From positions 124,001 to 188,000 of the forward strand of contig JBNKOE010000023.1 of the NCBI GenBank assembly GCA_050294475.1: a stretch of DNA of 64,000 nucleotides, in the 5' to 3' direction. This document shows, one piece after another, positions 17,957 through 26,113 of this stretch (within the stretch, counting starts at the first letter, position 1; every line of letters starts with the position of its first letter). Under the pieces are notes generated by a model. The model had not been told where the DNA came from. It was given only the letters and a program-made list of their open reading frames with translations, and did not search any database. This DNA is from Thalassobellus sp050294475. GTDB lineage: Bacteria > Bacteroidota > Bacteroidia > Flavobacteriales > Flavobacteriaceae. Position numbers and translations under genes: made by a program.

Positions 17957-19237
17957 ATGAAATCAATTTTAATGATCTCTTTACACGGATATGTAGGTGC
18001 AAATGCTGAATTTGGAAAACCAGATACAGGTGGACAAGTAGTTTATGTTTTAGAACTTGCAGAGCGTTTTAGTAGATTGGGTAAAAAAGTAGATTTGGTA
18101 ACACGTCGATTTGAAGATCAACCAGAGTATGATCATGTAGATGAAAATTATAGTGTATGGCGTATTCCTTTTGGAGGAAAAAAGTTTATCCGAAAAGAAG
18201 ATATGCACGATCACTTAAAAAAGTTTGTTACTAATTGTTTGGCAGCTATAAAAAAGGAAGGTAAAAAATACGATGTTGTTTATTCTCATTATTGGGATGC
18301 TGGTTGGGCAGGACAAAAAATAGCTGAAGAATTAGGGATTTCTCATGTTCATACACCACATTCAGTAGGTTGGTGGAAGCAGCATACCATGGGAAGTGAT
18401 ATGGATGAAAAGGAGATGGAAAAAACCTACCGTTTTAAAGAGCGTATTAGAAAAGAATATTTTGTGTATCAAATGTGTAATCATGTTATTGCAACAACAT
18501 TACCTCAAGTAGATTTGTTAACTAAGCAATATGATGTTTTACCAAAAAATTGTACCATGATTCCTCCAGGAATTGACGAAAATCGCTTTTTCCCAGTGCC
18601 TTCAAAGGAAAATGATAAAATTCGTGTTAAATATGATATTCATCCTACCGATATTTTAACTTTAGGAAGAATGGCACACAACAAAGGTTATGATTTGCTA
18701 ATAAAAGCATTACCAACGGTTTTCGAACTTTGCCCTGAAGCACGATTAGTTGCTGCTATTGGTAGTGATCAATCTAATCAAGACGATGAAGGTGTTGCGA
18801 AACTTAAGGCGTTAGCAACAGAATTAGGAATTATGGATAAAATAAAATGGAAAAATTATATAGCAGATGAAGATTTGGCAAACGTGTATAGATCTGCAAA
18901 TATTTTTGCTATGCCATCTCGATATGAGCCTTTCGGAATGGTAGCCATTGAAGCCATGGCTTGTGGTACACCAAGTGTTATAACTGTTCATGGTGGATTG
19001 TATGATTTAATCGATTTTGGAAATCAAGCGTTGTTTGCAGATCCTCACAGACCAGTTGAGTTTGGAACTATGATGGCAATGCCACTTTTATATCCTAAAA
19101 TGAGAAGTGAACTTTCTGTTGAAGGCGCTCGTTTTGCACGTCGTAATTTTGGCTGGACAGGTATTGCCAAACGCATGTTAGAAGTCTTTAAAAGCTCCAT
19201 TAATCAGCAAACTATGGAATCTAATTTATTCTACTAA
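17957..19237 (+). CDS. GT4 glycosyltransferase, sucrose-phosphate-synthase-like
   Basis: 426 residues, GT-B fold. The N-terminus has SLHGYVGANAEF and KPDTGGQVVYVLELA, the hallmark of sucrose-phosphate synthase, sucrose synthase and mannosylfructose-phosphate synthase. The C-terminal half has GRMAHNKGYDLLIKA and the retaining-GT4 motif EPFGMVAIEAMACGTP. It probably transfers a sugar from a nucleotide donor to fructose-6-phosphate; UDP-glucose or GDP-mannose cannot be told apart by eye. It starts 22 bp after the phosphatase-glycosidase fusion and is followed 21 bp later by a fructokinase, so the three form one operon. Confidence 0.87.
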   Translation: MKSILMISLHGYVGANAEFGKPDTGGQVVYVLELAERFSRLGKKVDLVTRRFEDQPEYDHVDENYSVWRIPFGGKKFIRKEDMHDHLKKFVTNCLAAIKKEGKKYDVVYSHYWDAGWAGQKIAEELGISHVHTPHSVGWWKQHTMGSDMDEKEMEKTYRFKERIRKEYFVYQMCNHVIATTLPQVDLLTKQYDVLPKNCTMIPPGIDENRFFPVPSKENDKIRVKYDIHPTDILTLGRMAHNKGYDLLIKALPTVFELCPEARLVAAIGSDQSNQDDEGVAKLKALATELGIMDKIKWKNYIADEDLANVYRSANIFAMPSRYEPFGMVAIEAMACGTPSVITVHGGLYDLIDFGNQALFADPHRPVEFGTMMAMPLLYPKMRSELSVEGARFARRNFGWTGIAKRMLEVFKSSINQQTMESNLFY

Positions 19238-19258
19238 AATAAAATTCAATTAAAATTT

Positions 19259-20146
19259 ATGGCTAAAATAGTTTGTTTTGGCGAGGTATTATGGGATGTT
19301 TTTCCAGAATATAAAAAAATAGGAGGTGCTCCATTAAACGTGGCTCTCCGTTCAGCCTCTTTTAATAATGATGTTATAATGATTAGTGCCGTTGGGAATG
19401 ATGAGTTGGGAAATAAACTTATAAACTTTTTATTAGAGAATAATTTAAATATTGACTGTATTCAGGTTAATGATTCTGTGGGAACAGGTGTGGTTAATGT
19501 TATTTTAAATGATAAAGGTTCTGCAACATATGAAATTAAACATCCTAGTGCTTGGGATAAAATAACTATAACAGAAGCTTCTTTAGATGCTGTAAAAGCA
19601 TCTGATGCTTTTGTTTTTGGGAGTTTAATTACTAGAGATGATGTATCTAGAGAGACACTTTATAAACTTATAGAATTAGCAAATTATAAGGTGTTCGACC
19701 TTAATTTACGTCCGCCACATTATTCAAAAGAAGTTCTTATAAATTTAATGAATAAAGCTGATTTTATAAAGTTTAATGATGACGAACTTTATGAAGTCTC
19801 TGGTTATATGGATTCAAAATATCATTCCTTAGAACAAAATTTAAATTATATAGCAGAAATCACAAACACCAAGCATGTATGTGTTACAAAAGGTGAACAT
19901 GGTGCCGTTTTACTTTATAATGGAAAACTTTATTATAACAGTGGCTATCAAATAAAAGTTAAAAATACAGTAGGTGCGGGTGATTCTTTTTTAGGCTCAC
20001 TAATTAGTCAATTATTAAATAATGTAAATCCGCAAGACGCAATAAATTTTGCTTGTGCTGTTGGTGCACTTGTGGCACAAGAAGATGGTGCTAATCCAAA
20101 AATAAGTTCAGAAAAAATAAATGCTTTTGTAAATCCTGAATTATAG
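19259..20146 (+). CDS. PfkB-family carbohydrate kinase, probable fructokinase
   Basis: 295 residues. N-terminal motif GEVLWDVFPEYKKIGGAPLNVA and the C-terminal PfkB signature NTVGAGDSFLGSL with the catalytic aspartate in GAGD. N-terminal wording of this kind is typical of bacterial fructokinases. In this operon it would return fructose, released by the neighbouring glycosidase domain, to fructose-6-phosphate, the acceptor of the GT4 enzyme. Last gene of the cassette; it ends 5 bp from the convergent YdeI-family gene. Confidence 0.88.
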   Translation: MAKIVCFGEVLWDVFPEYKKIGGAPLNVALRSASFNNDVIMISAVGNDELGNKLINFLLENNLNIDCIQVNDSVGTGVVNVILNDKGSATYEIKHPSAWDKITITEASLDAVKASDAFVFGSLITRDDVSRETLYKLIELANYKVFDLNLRPPHYSKEVLINLMNKADFIKFNDDELYEVSGYMDSKYHSLEQNLNYIAEITNTKHVCVTKGEHGAVLLYNGKLYYNSGYQIKVKNTVGAGDSFLGSLISQLLNNVNPQDAINFACAVGALVAQEDGANPKISSEKINAFVNPEL

Positions 20147-20151
20147 GTTGT

Positions 20152-20724
20152 TTACCAATTGTCTCTTGATTTAATATTAGCTTCACAGAGTTTAATGATT
20201 TCAGAAATTCGTTTTTGTTTAGTTTCTTCTCTTTTTGCTTGATTTAACCAATATAAATAGCTTTTTCTATAAGAAGGGGCAAAGTTTTGATAATTAGTAA
20301 ACGCGACTGTGTTTTTGTTAAACTCTATTTGTAATGCTTTAGGGATGATGCCATTTTCCACATCATCTAAAGCTGTCCAACTACCATTTTGTTTTCCAAT
20401 TTCAATTTTATTTAATCCACTTTCATGCATTAAATTTGAAGCTATTAAGGTTTCTACATATTTTTTGTTTAAAGCACTCCAAATACTTTTTTCATTTCTA
20501 GGTGAGAAGTATTGTTTGCGTTTGCCATTTCCCAAACTTTTAACTGTAGAATCTATCCAACCATAACAAAGTGCTACTTTAACGGCTTCTTCCCATCGCA
20601 TACTTTCATTTTTGTGAGCTACTTTATAAAAGATGAGGTAGGCTCCTTTTTGGGTTTTGTGGTTTTTATGTAACCAATTACGCCATTCTGTATCTGTTTT
20701 AAAGTATAATTCAGGTGTTTCCAA
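20152..20724 (-). CDS. YdeI/OmpD-associated family protein
   Basis: 190 residues with the family pattern METPELYFKTDTEWRNWL, CYGWIDSTVK, YFSPRNEKSIWSALNKKY and a C-terminal YWLNQAKREETKQKRI. The start is TTG at 20724; an in-frame stop not far upstream leaves no ATG option. It lies 5 bp after the M1 peptidase stop on the same strand, so the two may be cotranscribed. Biochemical role unknown. Confidence 0.85.
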   Translation of the reverse strand: METPELYFKTDTEWRNWLHKNHKTQKGAYLIFYKVAHKNESMRWEEAVKVALCYGWIDSTVKSLGNGKRKQYFSPRNEKSIWSALNKKYVETLIASNLMHESGLNKIEIGKQNGSWTALDDVENGIIPKALQIEFNKNTVAFTNYQNFAPSYRKSYLYWLNQAKREETKQKRISEIIKLCEANIKSRDNW

Positions 20725-20729
20725 AGAAA

Positions 20730-22376
20730 TTATAGTTTTTTAATTTCTACATAAAAGTCAGGATCTATTTTTAATGAAGCATTTTTAGAGTCTAATGATG
20801 CCGTTTTCCAATCAGCTTCAGGAAAAAGCCATTGTTCTTTATCATCAATAATTACTTGAATAGGCATTTTAAAGCCATCAACAATATTTGTCCATCGATA
20901 TGTTAGTTCTTCTTTATTTATTGAATACTCTAAAGTTGGGATTCTAATATCTCTTAAATATTGATTAAAAAATGCGGTTAAATCAATTCCTGATTCTTTG
21001 CTTAAATAATTTTCAATTTGTTCTGTGCTAACAGTTTGGTGATAGAATGTTGTGTTTAATCCACGTAAAATTTGACGCCATTTTTCGTCATCTTTAACTA
21101 ATTGGCGTAAAGTGTGAAGCATGTTTCCGCCTTTAGAGTACATATCACCAGAACCTTCCTTGTTTACATTGTAATAGCCAATAATAGGTCTGTCATTTTT
21201 TATACCCTTTCTAGTACCAATTACATATTCAGCACCTGCTTCTTTTCCATAATAATATTCTACAAATAAGCTTTCAGAATAGTTTGTGAAACTTTCATGA
21301 ATCCACATATCTGCAATATCAATATAGGTGATGTTATTGGCAAACCATTCATGTCCAGATTCGTGAATAATAATGAAATCGAACTTTAAACCCCAACCTG
21401 TTGCCGATAAATCTCTGCCTAAATACCCATTCATATATTTATTTCCGTAAGTAACAGAACTTTGATGTTCCATGCCTAAATAAGGTACTTCAATAAGCTT
21501 ATATCCGTCTTTATAAAAAGGATATTGACCAAACCAATGTTCAAATGCTTTCATCATTTTCGGAGCATCTTTAAAGTGTGATTTAGCTTTTTCAAGATTA
21601 TCTTTTAAAACATAATAATCCATATCTAAATTGCCTCCTTGACCATCAAAAACTTCTGAAAAATGAGCGTAATCGCCAATATTTACGTTAACTCCGTAAT
21701 TGTTAATTGGGTTATCAACAAACCAATGGTAGGTTCTCGTATCAGTAAATTCTTCAATTTTGCGAAGCCTTCCGTTTGATACATCCATTAAACCTCTAGG
21801 AACATTTACACTTATTAGCATACTATCTACTTCATCATACATGTGGTCTTTGTTTGGCCACCATACACTCGCACCTAAACCTTGACAAGATGTTGCTACA
21901 AAATACTTATCATTACTATCTTTTTTCCATGAAAATCCACCATCCCAAGGTGCATTAACTGCTTTTTTTGGATGTCCTTCATAATATACATCAAGCGACT
22001 GAATACTTCCAATATCTTGTTTGCTTTTTAGTTTGATGAAATGCGCATTACCATCATGATTTACCTGTAAAGAATCTCCATTTTGAATTACTTTCGTAAT
22101 TTTTAAAGGAGGTTGTAAATCAATTTGCATAATCGAATTGTTTTTTAAAACTTTATATTGAACGGTGTTTTTTCCTGAAATATATTTTTTATCTGGATCT
22201 ACTTTAATGTTTAAATGATAATAAGTAACATCCCACCAAGCACGTTCAGGAGTTATGGTGCCTCTTAAAGTATCTTGTCTGGTAAAGGTTTCTTCTTTCG
22301 ATATTAAACCTTGAGCTTCAACAGAAGCGTATGATAATATTAATAAAATTAAAAGAGGTAAAATTTTATATTTCAT
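20730..22376 (-). CDS. Secreted M1 family metallopeptidase
   Basis: 548 residues with a signal peptide (MKYKILPLLILLILSYASVEA, cleaved near QG). Zinc motif HESGHEW (H338, H342) is followed by the third ligand in WIHESFTNYSE; the exopeptidase motif is represented by YLGMEHQSS. Shorter than full aminopeptidase N (about 850-900 residues) because the large C-terminal helical domain is missing, as in several Bacteroidetes M1 members. Acts in the periplasm or at the cell surface on peptides. Confidence 0.92.
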   Translation of the reverse strand: MKYKILPLLILLILSYASVEAQGLISKEETFTRQDTLRGTITPERAWWDVTYYHLNIKVDPDKKYISGKNTVQYKVLKNNSIMQIDLQPPLKITKVIQNGDSLQVNHDGNAHFIKLKSKQDIGSIQSLDVYYEGHPKKAVNAPWDGGFSWKKDSNDKYFVATSCQGLGASVWWPNKDHMYDEVDSMLISVNVPRGLMDVSNGRLRKIEEFTDTRTYHWFVDNPINNYGVNVNIGDYAHFSEVFDGQGGNLDMDYYVLKDNLEKAKSHFKDAPKMMKAFEHWFGQYPFYKDGYKLIEVPYLGMEHQSSVTYGNKYMNGYLGRDLSATGWGLKFDFIIIHESGHEWFANNITYIDIADMWIHESFTNYSESLFVEYYYGKEAGAEYVIGTRKGIKNDRPIIGYYNVNKEGSGDMYSKGGNMLHTLRQLVKDDEKWRQILRGLNTTFYHQTVSTEQIENYLSKESGIDLTAFFNQYLRDIRIPTLEYSINKEELTYRWTNIVDGFKMPIQVIIDDKEQWLFPEADWKTASLDSKNASLKIDPDFYVEIKKL

Positions 22377-22534
22377 GTATTTATAATTATTTTTTTATCG
22401 GTTGCATATAACATTCATTTAATAATTTTCTTGGGTATTGAAAATTTAGTTATGAATGTTTCATAATTTTTTATTTGTCAATAAATTAATTAAAAAAGAT
22501 TCTAAAAGGCTATTAAAACATTGTTAATGTTTGA

Positions 22535-23005
22535 TTATTTAGTGTAATTAAACTTAATAGTTTCAGTAGAACCATCTTCTTCATGTAAGTCAACATAAAT
22601 ATTCATTTCATGATCGTTTACTTTTTCAAATATCATGCCTTCAAAAATGACATTATGTTTTGTAATTTTTTTCAAAGGAAAATCGACTGTTTCGTCTTTT
22701 GTTCCCCAACCTTTTAAGTCATTATTAAAGTGTTTTAATTGTAGTATTAATGTGTTTTCTACTTCTCTTATGATTTCTATTTCATAAAAGGAAACTTTAT
22801 TGTCTGTAATTAATTTAAAAGTTGCCATCATAGAATCTCCCGAAGGTTTGCTCCAGTTTTCTTCCGTAATACCTCCAAATGCTTTTCCTTTCCAGTTTCC
22901 TGATATCCAAGCAATATTTTCTAATTTAGGTTCTAAAATTTCTTCTTCTTGAGAAAATATTAGAGATGATGTTAGTAGTATTATAATAATAGATATTGTT
23001 TTCAT
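22535..23005 (-). CDS. Secreted DUF6265-like protein
   Basis: 156 residues from ATG 23005 (MKTISIIIILLTSSLIFSQE), a clear signal peptide. A longer frame from 23053 would start inside the terminator hairpin at 23041-23075 and is rejected. The mature part has IAWISGNWKGKAFGG and EENWSKPSGDSMMATFK, as in the lipocalin-like DUF6265 family. Function unknown. Confidence 0.75.
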   Translation of the reverse strand: MKTISIIIILLTSSLIFSQEEEILEPKLENIAWISGNWKGKAFGGITEENWSKPSGDSMMATFKLITDNKVSFYEIEIIREVENTLILQLKHFNNDLKGWGTKDETVDFPLKKITKHNVIFEGMIFEKVNDHEMNIYVDLHEEDGSTETIKFNYTK

Positions 23006-23040
23006 ATGCTTAATGTTTTTTACTAAAATAGATAAAATAA

Positions 23041-23075
23041 AAAAGCGCATCAAAAAATAATTTTAATGCGCTTTT
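23041..23075 (-). terminator. Terminator of the marR-fadNAE operon
   Basis: Arms AAAAGCGCAT and ATGCGCTTTT pair perfectly. On the minus strand the stem is followed by TTTTTTATTTT, placed about 30 bp past the fadE stop. Confidence 0.8.
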
Positions 23076-23103
23076 AATAATTGAATTAGTCACTTATAAT
23101 ATT

Positions 23104-24906
23104 TTAAAAACAGTATTTGTTTTCTTTAATTACTTTGTTTGCAATAATGTTTCTTAATTCTATAATATTGGGCATGTTTACATACTTAATATAACGTTTA
23201 AGCCCCATAAGCATCATGCGTTGCTCATCTCCAGTAGAGAATGAAATAATTGAGTGCTTTCCAGCAGTTTCAATCACATCAATAGCATGAAATAAGTTTA
23301 ATTTAGCCATAGCTATTTGTTCAGCTACTTTATCTTCACCTTGTTTTTTAGCCATTTTTTCGGCACGTAAAATAGCCGATTCTGCTAAATATATTTGAAT
23401 TAAAATATCTGAGGCTGCTAACATAAGCTGTTGATGTTGTTCTATTTTCTCTCCATATTTTTGTAAAGCAGCACCAGATACCATTAAAAATAGTTTCTTA
23501 AGGTTTTTAATAATATTTTTTTCTTCTGAAAATAATTCTGAATAATCTGGTGTTTCAAAAGAAGGAATACCAGTAAGCTCATTAGCAACTTCGGTAGCTG
23601 GTCCTAATAAATCAACATGACCTTTCATGGCTTTTTTTATAAGCATACCAATACTTAGCATACGGTTTATTTCATTGGTACCTTCATATATTCTAGATAT
23701 ACGAGCATCTCTCCAAGCAGATTCTATAGGAGTGTCTTCTGAAAATCCCATACCGCCAAAAATTTGGATGCCTTCATCAGTACATCGCTGTGTAAATTCA
23801 GAAACAGCAACTTTTAAAATTGAACATTCAATGGCATATTCTTCAACACCTTTTAATTCGGCTTCTTGGTGTGTGTCTTTTCCGTTATTTTTACGTAATT
23901 CAATACGGTCTTCTATGTTTTTTGCAGCTCTATAACTTGCAGCTTCTCCAACCCAACAGTTGGTTGCCATTTCTGCAATTTTTTGTCTTATAGCACCAAA
24001 ACTAGAAATAGGTGTTTTAAACTGAATACGTTCATTGGCATATTTAACAGATTCGCTAACAGTTCGACGTTGAGCATCTAAACAAGCTGCTGCTAATTTT
24101 ATTCTACCAACATTTAATGCATTCATAGCTATTTTAAATCCGTTTCCTCTAGTAGAAAGCATGTTTTCAACAGGAACTACTGTGTCATTAAAAAAGACTT
24201 GACGCGTAGATGACGCGCGAATTCCCAGTTTATGCTCTTCTTCACCCATGGTAATTCCATTAGGGTTATTTGGGTCGTATTCAACAATAAATCCTGTAAT
24301 ATTTTTATCATCTTCAATACGAGCAAAAACAATCATTAAGCTACAAAAACCGGCATTAGAAATCCACATTTTTTGTCCTGTAATGCTGTATGTTTTTCCA
24401 TCAGCAGATAAAACAGCTTTTGTTTTTCCAGAATTAGCATCACTACCAGCACTTGGTTCTGTAAGGCAATAAGAGCCAAACCATTCGCCTGTTGCTAACT
24501 TTGGAACATATTTTTGTTTTTGTTCTTCGGTTCCATACAAAGTAATAGGCATGGTGCCAATGCCTGTATGTGCTCCAAAGGCTGTACTAAATGATCCTGT
24601 TGCACCAGAAATATAATCACATACGAGCATAGTATCTACAAAACCCATACCCATACCACCATATTCAACAGGTACAGAAACGCTTAAGAATCCCATTTCT
24701 CCTGCTTTTTGCATACAAGATTCTGTTAAAGCATAATCTTTTGCTTCAAAGCGCGCTTTATTTGGCCAAAGCTCTCTGTCTACAAATTCTGTAACAGCCT
24801 CTTTCATCATTAGCTGTTCTTCATTAAAATCTTCTGGTGTGAAAATGTCTTCGCAGTTTGTTTCTTTAACTAAGAATTGACCGCCTCTTAATAAATCTTG
24901 TGCCAT
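23104..24906 (-). CDS. fadE: Acyl-CoA dehydrogenase FadE
   Basis: 600 residues, longer than the usual 380-residue enzymes because of a C-terminal extension, as in FadE of the Bacillus fadNAE operon. Family motifs: GSYCLTEPSAGSDA (FAD and substrate), WISNAGFCSLMIVFA, and the C-terminal IFGGMGFSEDTPIESAWRDA with RIYEGTNEI. Catalyses the first, FAD-dependent step of beta-oxidation. Last gene of the operon, 12 bp after fadA. Confidence 0.94.
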   Translation of the reverse strand: MAQDLLRGGQFLVKETNCEDIFTPEDFNEEQLMMKEAVTEFVDRELWPNKARFEAKDYALTESCMQKAGEMGFLSVSVPVEYGGMGMGFVDTMLVCDYISGATGSFSTAFGAHTGIGTMPITLYGTEEQKQKYVPKLATGEWFGSYCLTEPSAGSDANSGKTKAVLSADGKTYSITGQKMWISNAGFCSLMIVFARIEDDKNITGFIVEYDPNNPNGITMGEEEHKLGIRASSTRQVFFNDTVVPVENMLSTRGNGFKIAMNALNVGRIKLAAACLDAQRRTVSESVKYANERIQFKTPISSFGAIRQKIAEMATNCWVGEAASYRAAKNIEDRIELRKNNGKDTHQEAELKGVEEYAIECSILKVAVSEFTQRCTDEGIQIFGGMGFSEDTPIESAWRDARISRIYEGTNEINRMLSIGMLIKKAMKGHVDLLGPATEVANELTGIPSFETPDYSELFSEEKNIIKNLKKLFLMVSGAALQKYGEKIEQHQQLMLAASDILIQIYLAESAILRAEKMAKKQGEDKVAEQIAMAKLNLFHAIDVIETAGKHSIISFSTGDEQRMMLMGLKRYIKYVNMPNIIELRNIIANKVIKENKYCF

Positions 24907-24918
24907 TATAATATTGTA

Positions 24919-26109
24919 TTAATTTAAAAATTCAAAAATTCCACATGCACCTTGTCCTGTACCAACGCACATAGTAACCGCGCCATATTTTCCTTGCATA
25001 TTACGTTTTCTCATTTCATCAAACAGTTGAACAGACAATTTAGCTCCTGTACAACCAAGTGGATGTCCTAATGCTATAGCGCCTCCATTTACATTAACTA
25101 TGTCTGGATTTAAATTTAATTCTCTAATAACTGCTAAAGACTGGGATGCAAATGCTTCATTTAATTCAATAAGATCTAAGTTATTTTGCTTTAAGCCAGC
25201 TTGTTTTAATGCTTTTGGAATGGCTTTAACAGGACCAATACCCATAATACGAGGTTCTACACCTGCAGCTGCATAATTTACTAATCGGGCAATGGGTTCT
25301 AGATTTAATTCTTTTACCATGTCTTCACTCATTACCATAACAAATGCAGCACCATCACTCATTTGAGATGAATTCCCCGCAGTTACACTTCCGCCTTGAG
25401 CGAAAACAGGGCGTAATTTTGCTAGAGCTTCTATGCTTGTGCCTGCTCTAGGTCCTTCATCTTTAGTTACAGTATAAGATTTTGTTTCTTTTTTACCGTT
25501 TTCATTAATAAAAGTTTGTTCTACATTTATAGGAACTATTTGATCTTGAAATCTGTTTTCAGCTTGTGCTTTTAAAGCTTTTATGTGTGAATTATAAGCA
25601 AACGCATCTTGGTCTTCACGAGAGACTTTAAATTGATTTGCTACTGCTTCAGCTGTATTTCCCATGCCCCAATAATATTCTTCATGACCAGCCTTAACGG
25701 TTTCGTAATTTAATTCTGGTTTAAAACCCGTCATAGGAACAGAGCTCATGCTTTCCGATCCGCCAGCAATAATACAATCTGCCATTCCTGCTTGAATTTT
25801 CGCTGTAGCAATTCCTATAGTTTCGATACCAGACGAACAAAAACGGTTTACGGTAACCCCAGGAATATCGACAGAATTTAAACCAATTAACGAAATAAAT
25901 CGAGCCATATTTAAACCTTGTGCGCCTTCAGGCATTGCATTACCAACAATAACATCATCAATTCTAGAGACATCAAGATTTGGTAATTCTTTCATCATAT
26001 GCTGAATGGTTTCAGCACCTAATTCATCGGCACGTTTAAAACGAAACACACCTTTAGGTGCTTTTCCAACGGCTGTTCTATATGCTTTTACTATATATGC
26101 TTGTTTCAT
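24919..26109 (-). CDS. fadA: Acetyl-CoA acyltransferase (3-ketoacyl-CoA thiolase)
   Basis: 396 residues. Nucleophile cysteine in VNRFCSSGIETIG, second motif VNGGAIALGHPLGCTGAK and C-terminal CVGTGQGACGIFE with the acid-base cysteine. Cleaves 3-ketoacyl-CoA with CoA in the last step of beta-oxidation. It follows fadN by 4 bp, so expression is coupled. Confidence 0.95.
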   Translation of the reverse strand: MKQAYIVKAYRTAVGKAPKGVFRFKRADELGAETIQHMMKELPNLDVSRIDDVIVGNAMPEGAQGLNMARFISLIGLNSVDIPGVTVNRFCSSGIETIGIATAKIQAGMADCIIAGGSESMSSVPMTGFKPELNYETVKAGHEEYYWGMGNTAEAVANQFKVSREDQDAFAYNSHIKALKAQAENRFQDQIVPINVEQTFINENGKKETKSYTVTKDEGPRAGTSIEALAKLRPVFAQGGSVTAGNSSQMSDGAAFVMVMSEDMVKELNLEPIARLVNYAAAGVEPRIMGIGPVKAIPKALKQAGLKQNNLDLIELNEAFASQSLAVIRELNLNPDIVNVNGGAIALGHPLGCTGAKLSVQLFDEMRKRNMQGKYGAVTMCVGTGQGACGIFEFLN

Positions 26110-26113
26110 TTTT

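Noticed and set aside
22452..22464. ATGAATGTTTCAT, a fifth possible FNR-type site
   Set aside because: The half-sites are separated by 5 bp rather than 6 (ATGA-N5-TCAT), and no -7 element lies at the 33-bp distance.
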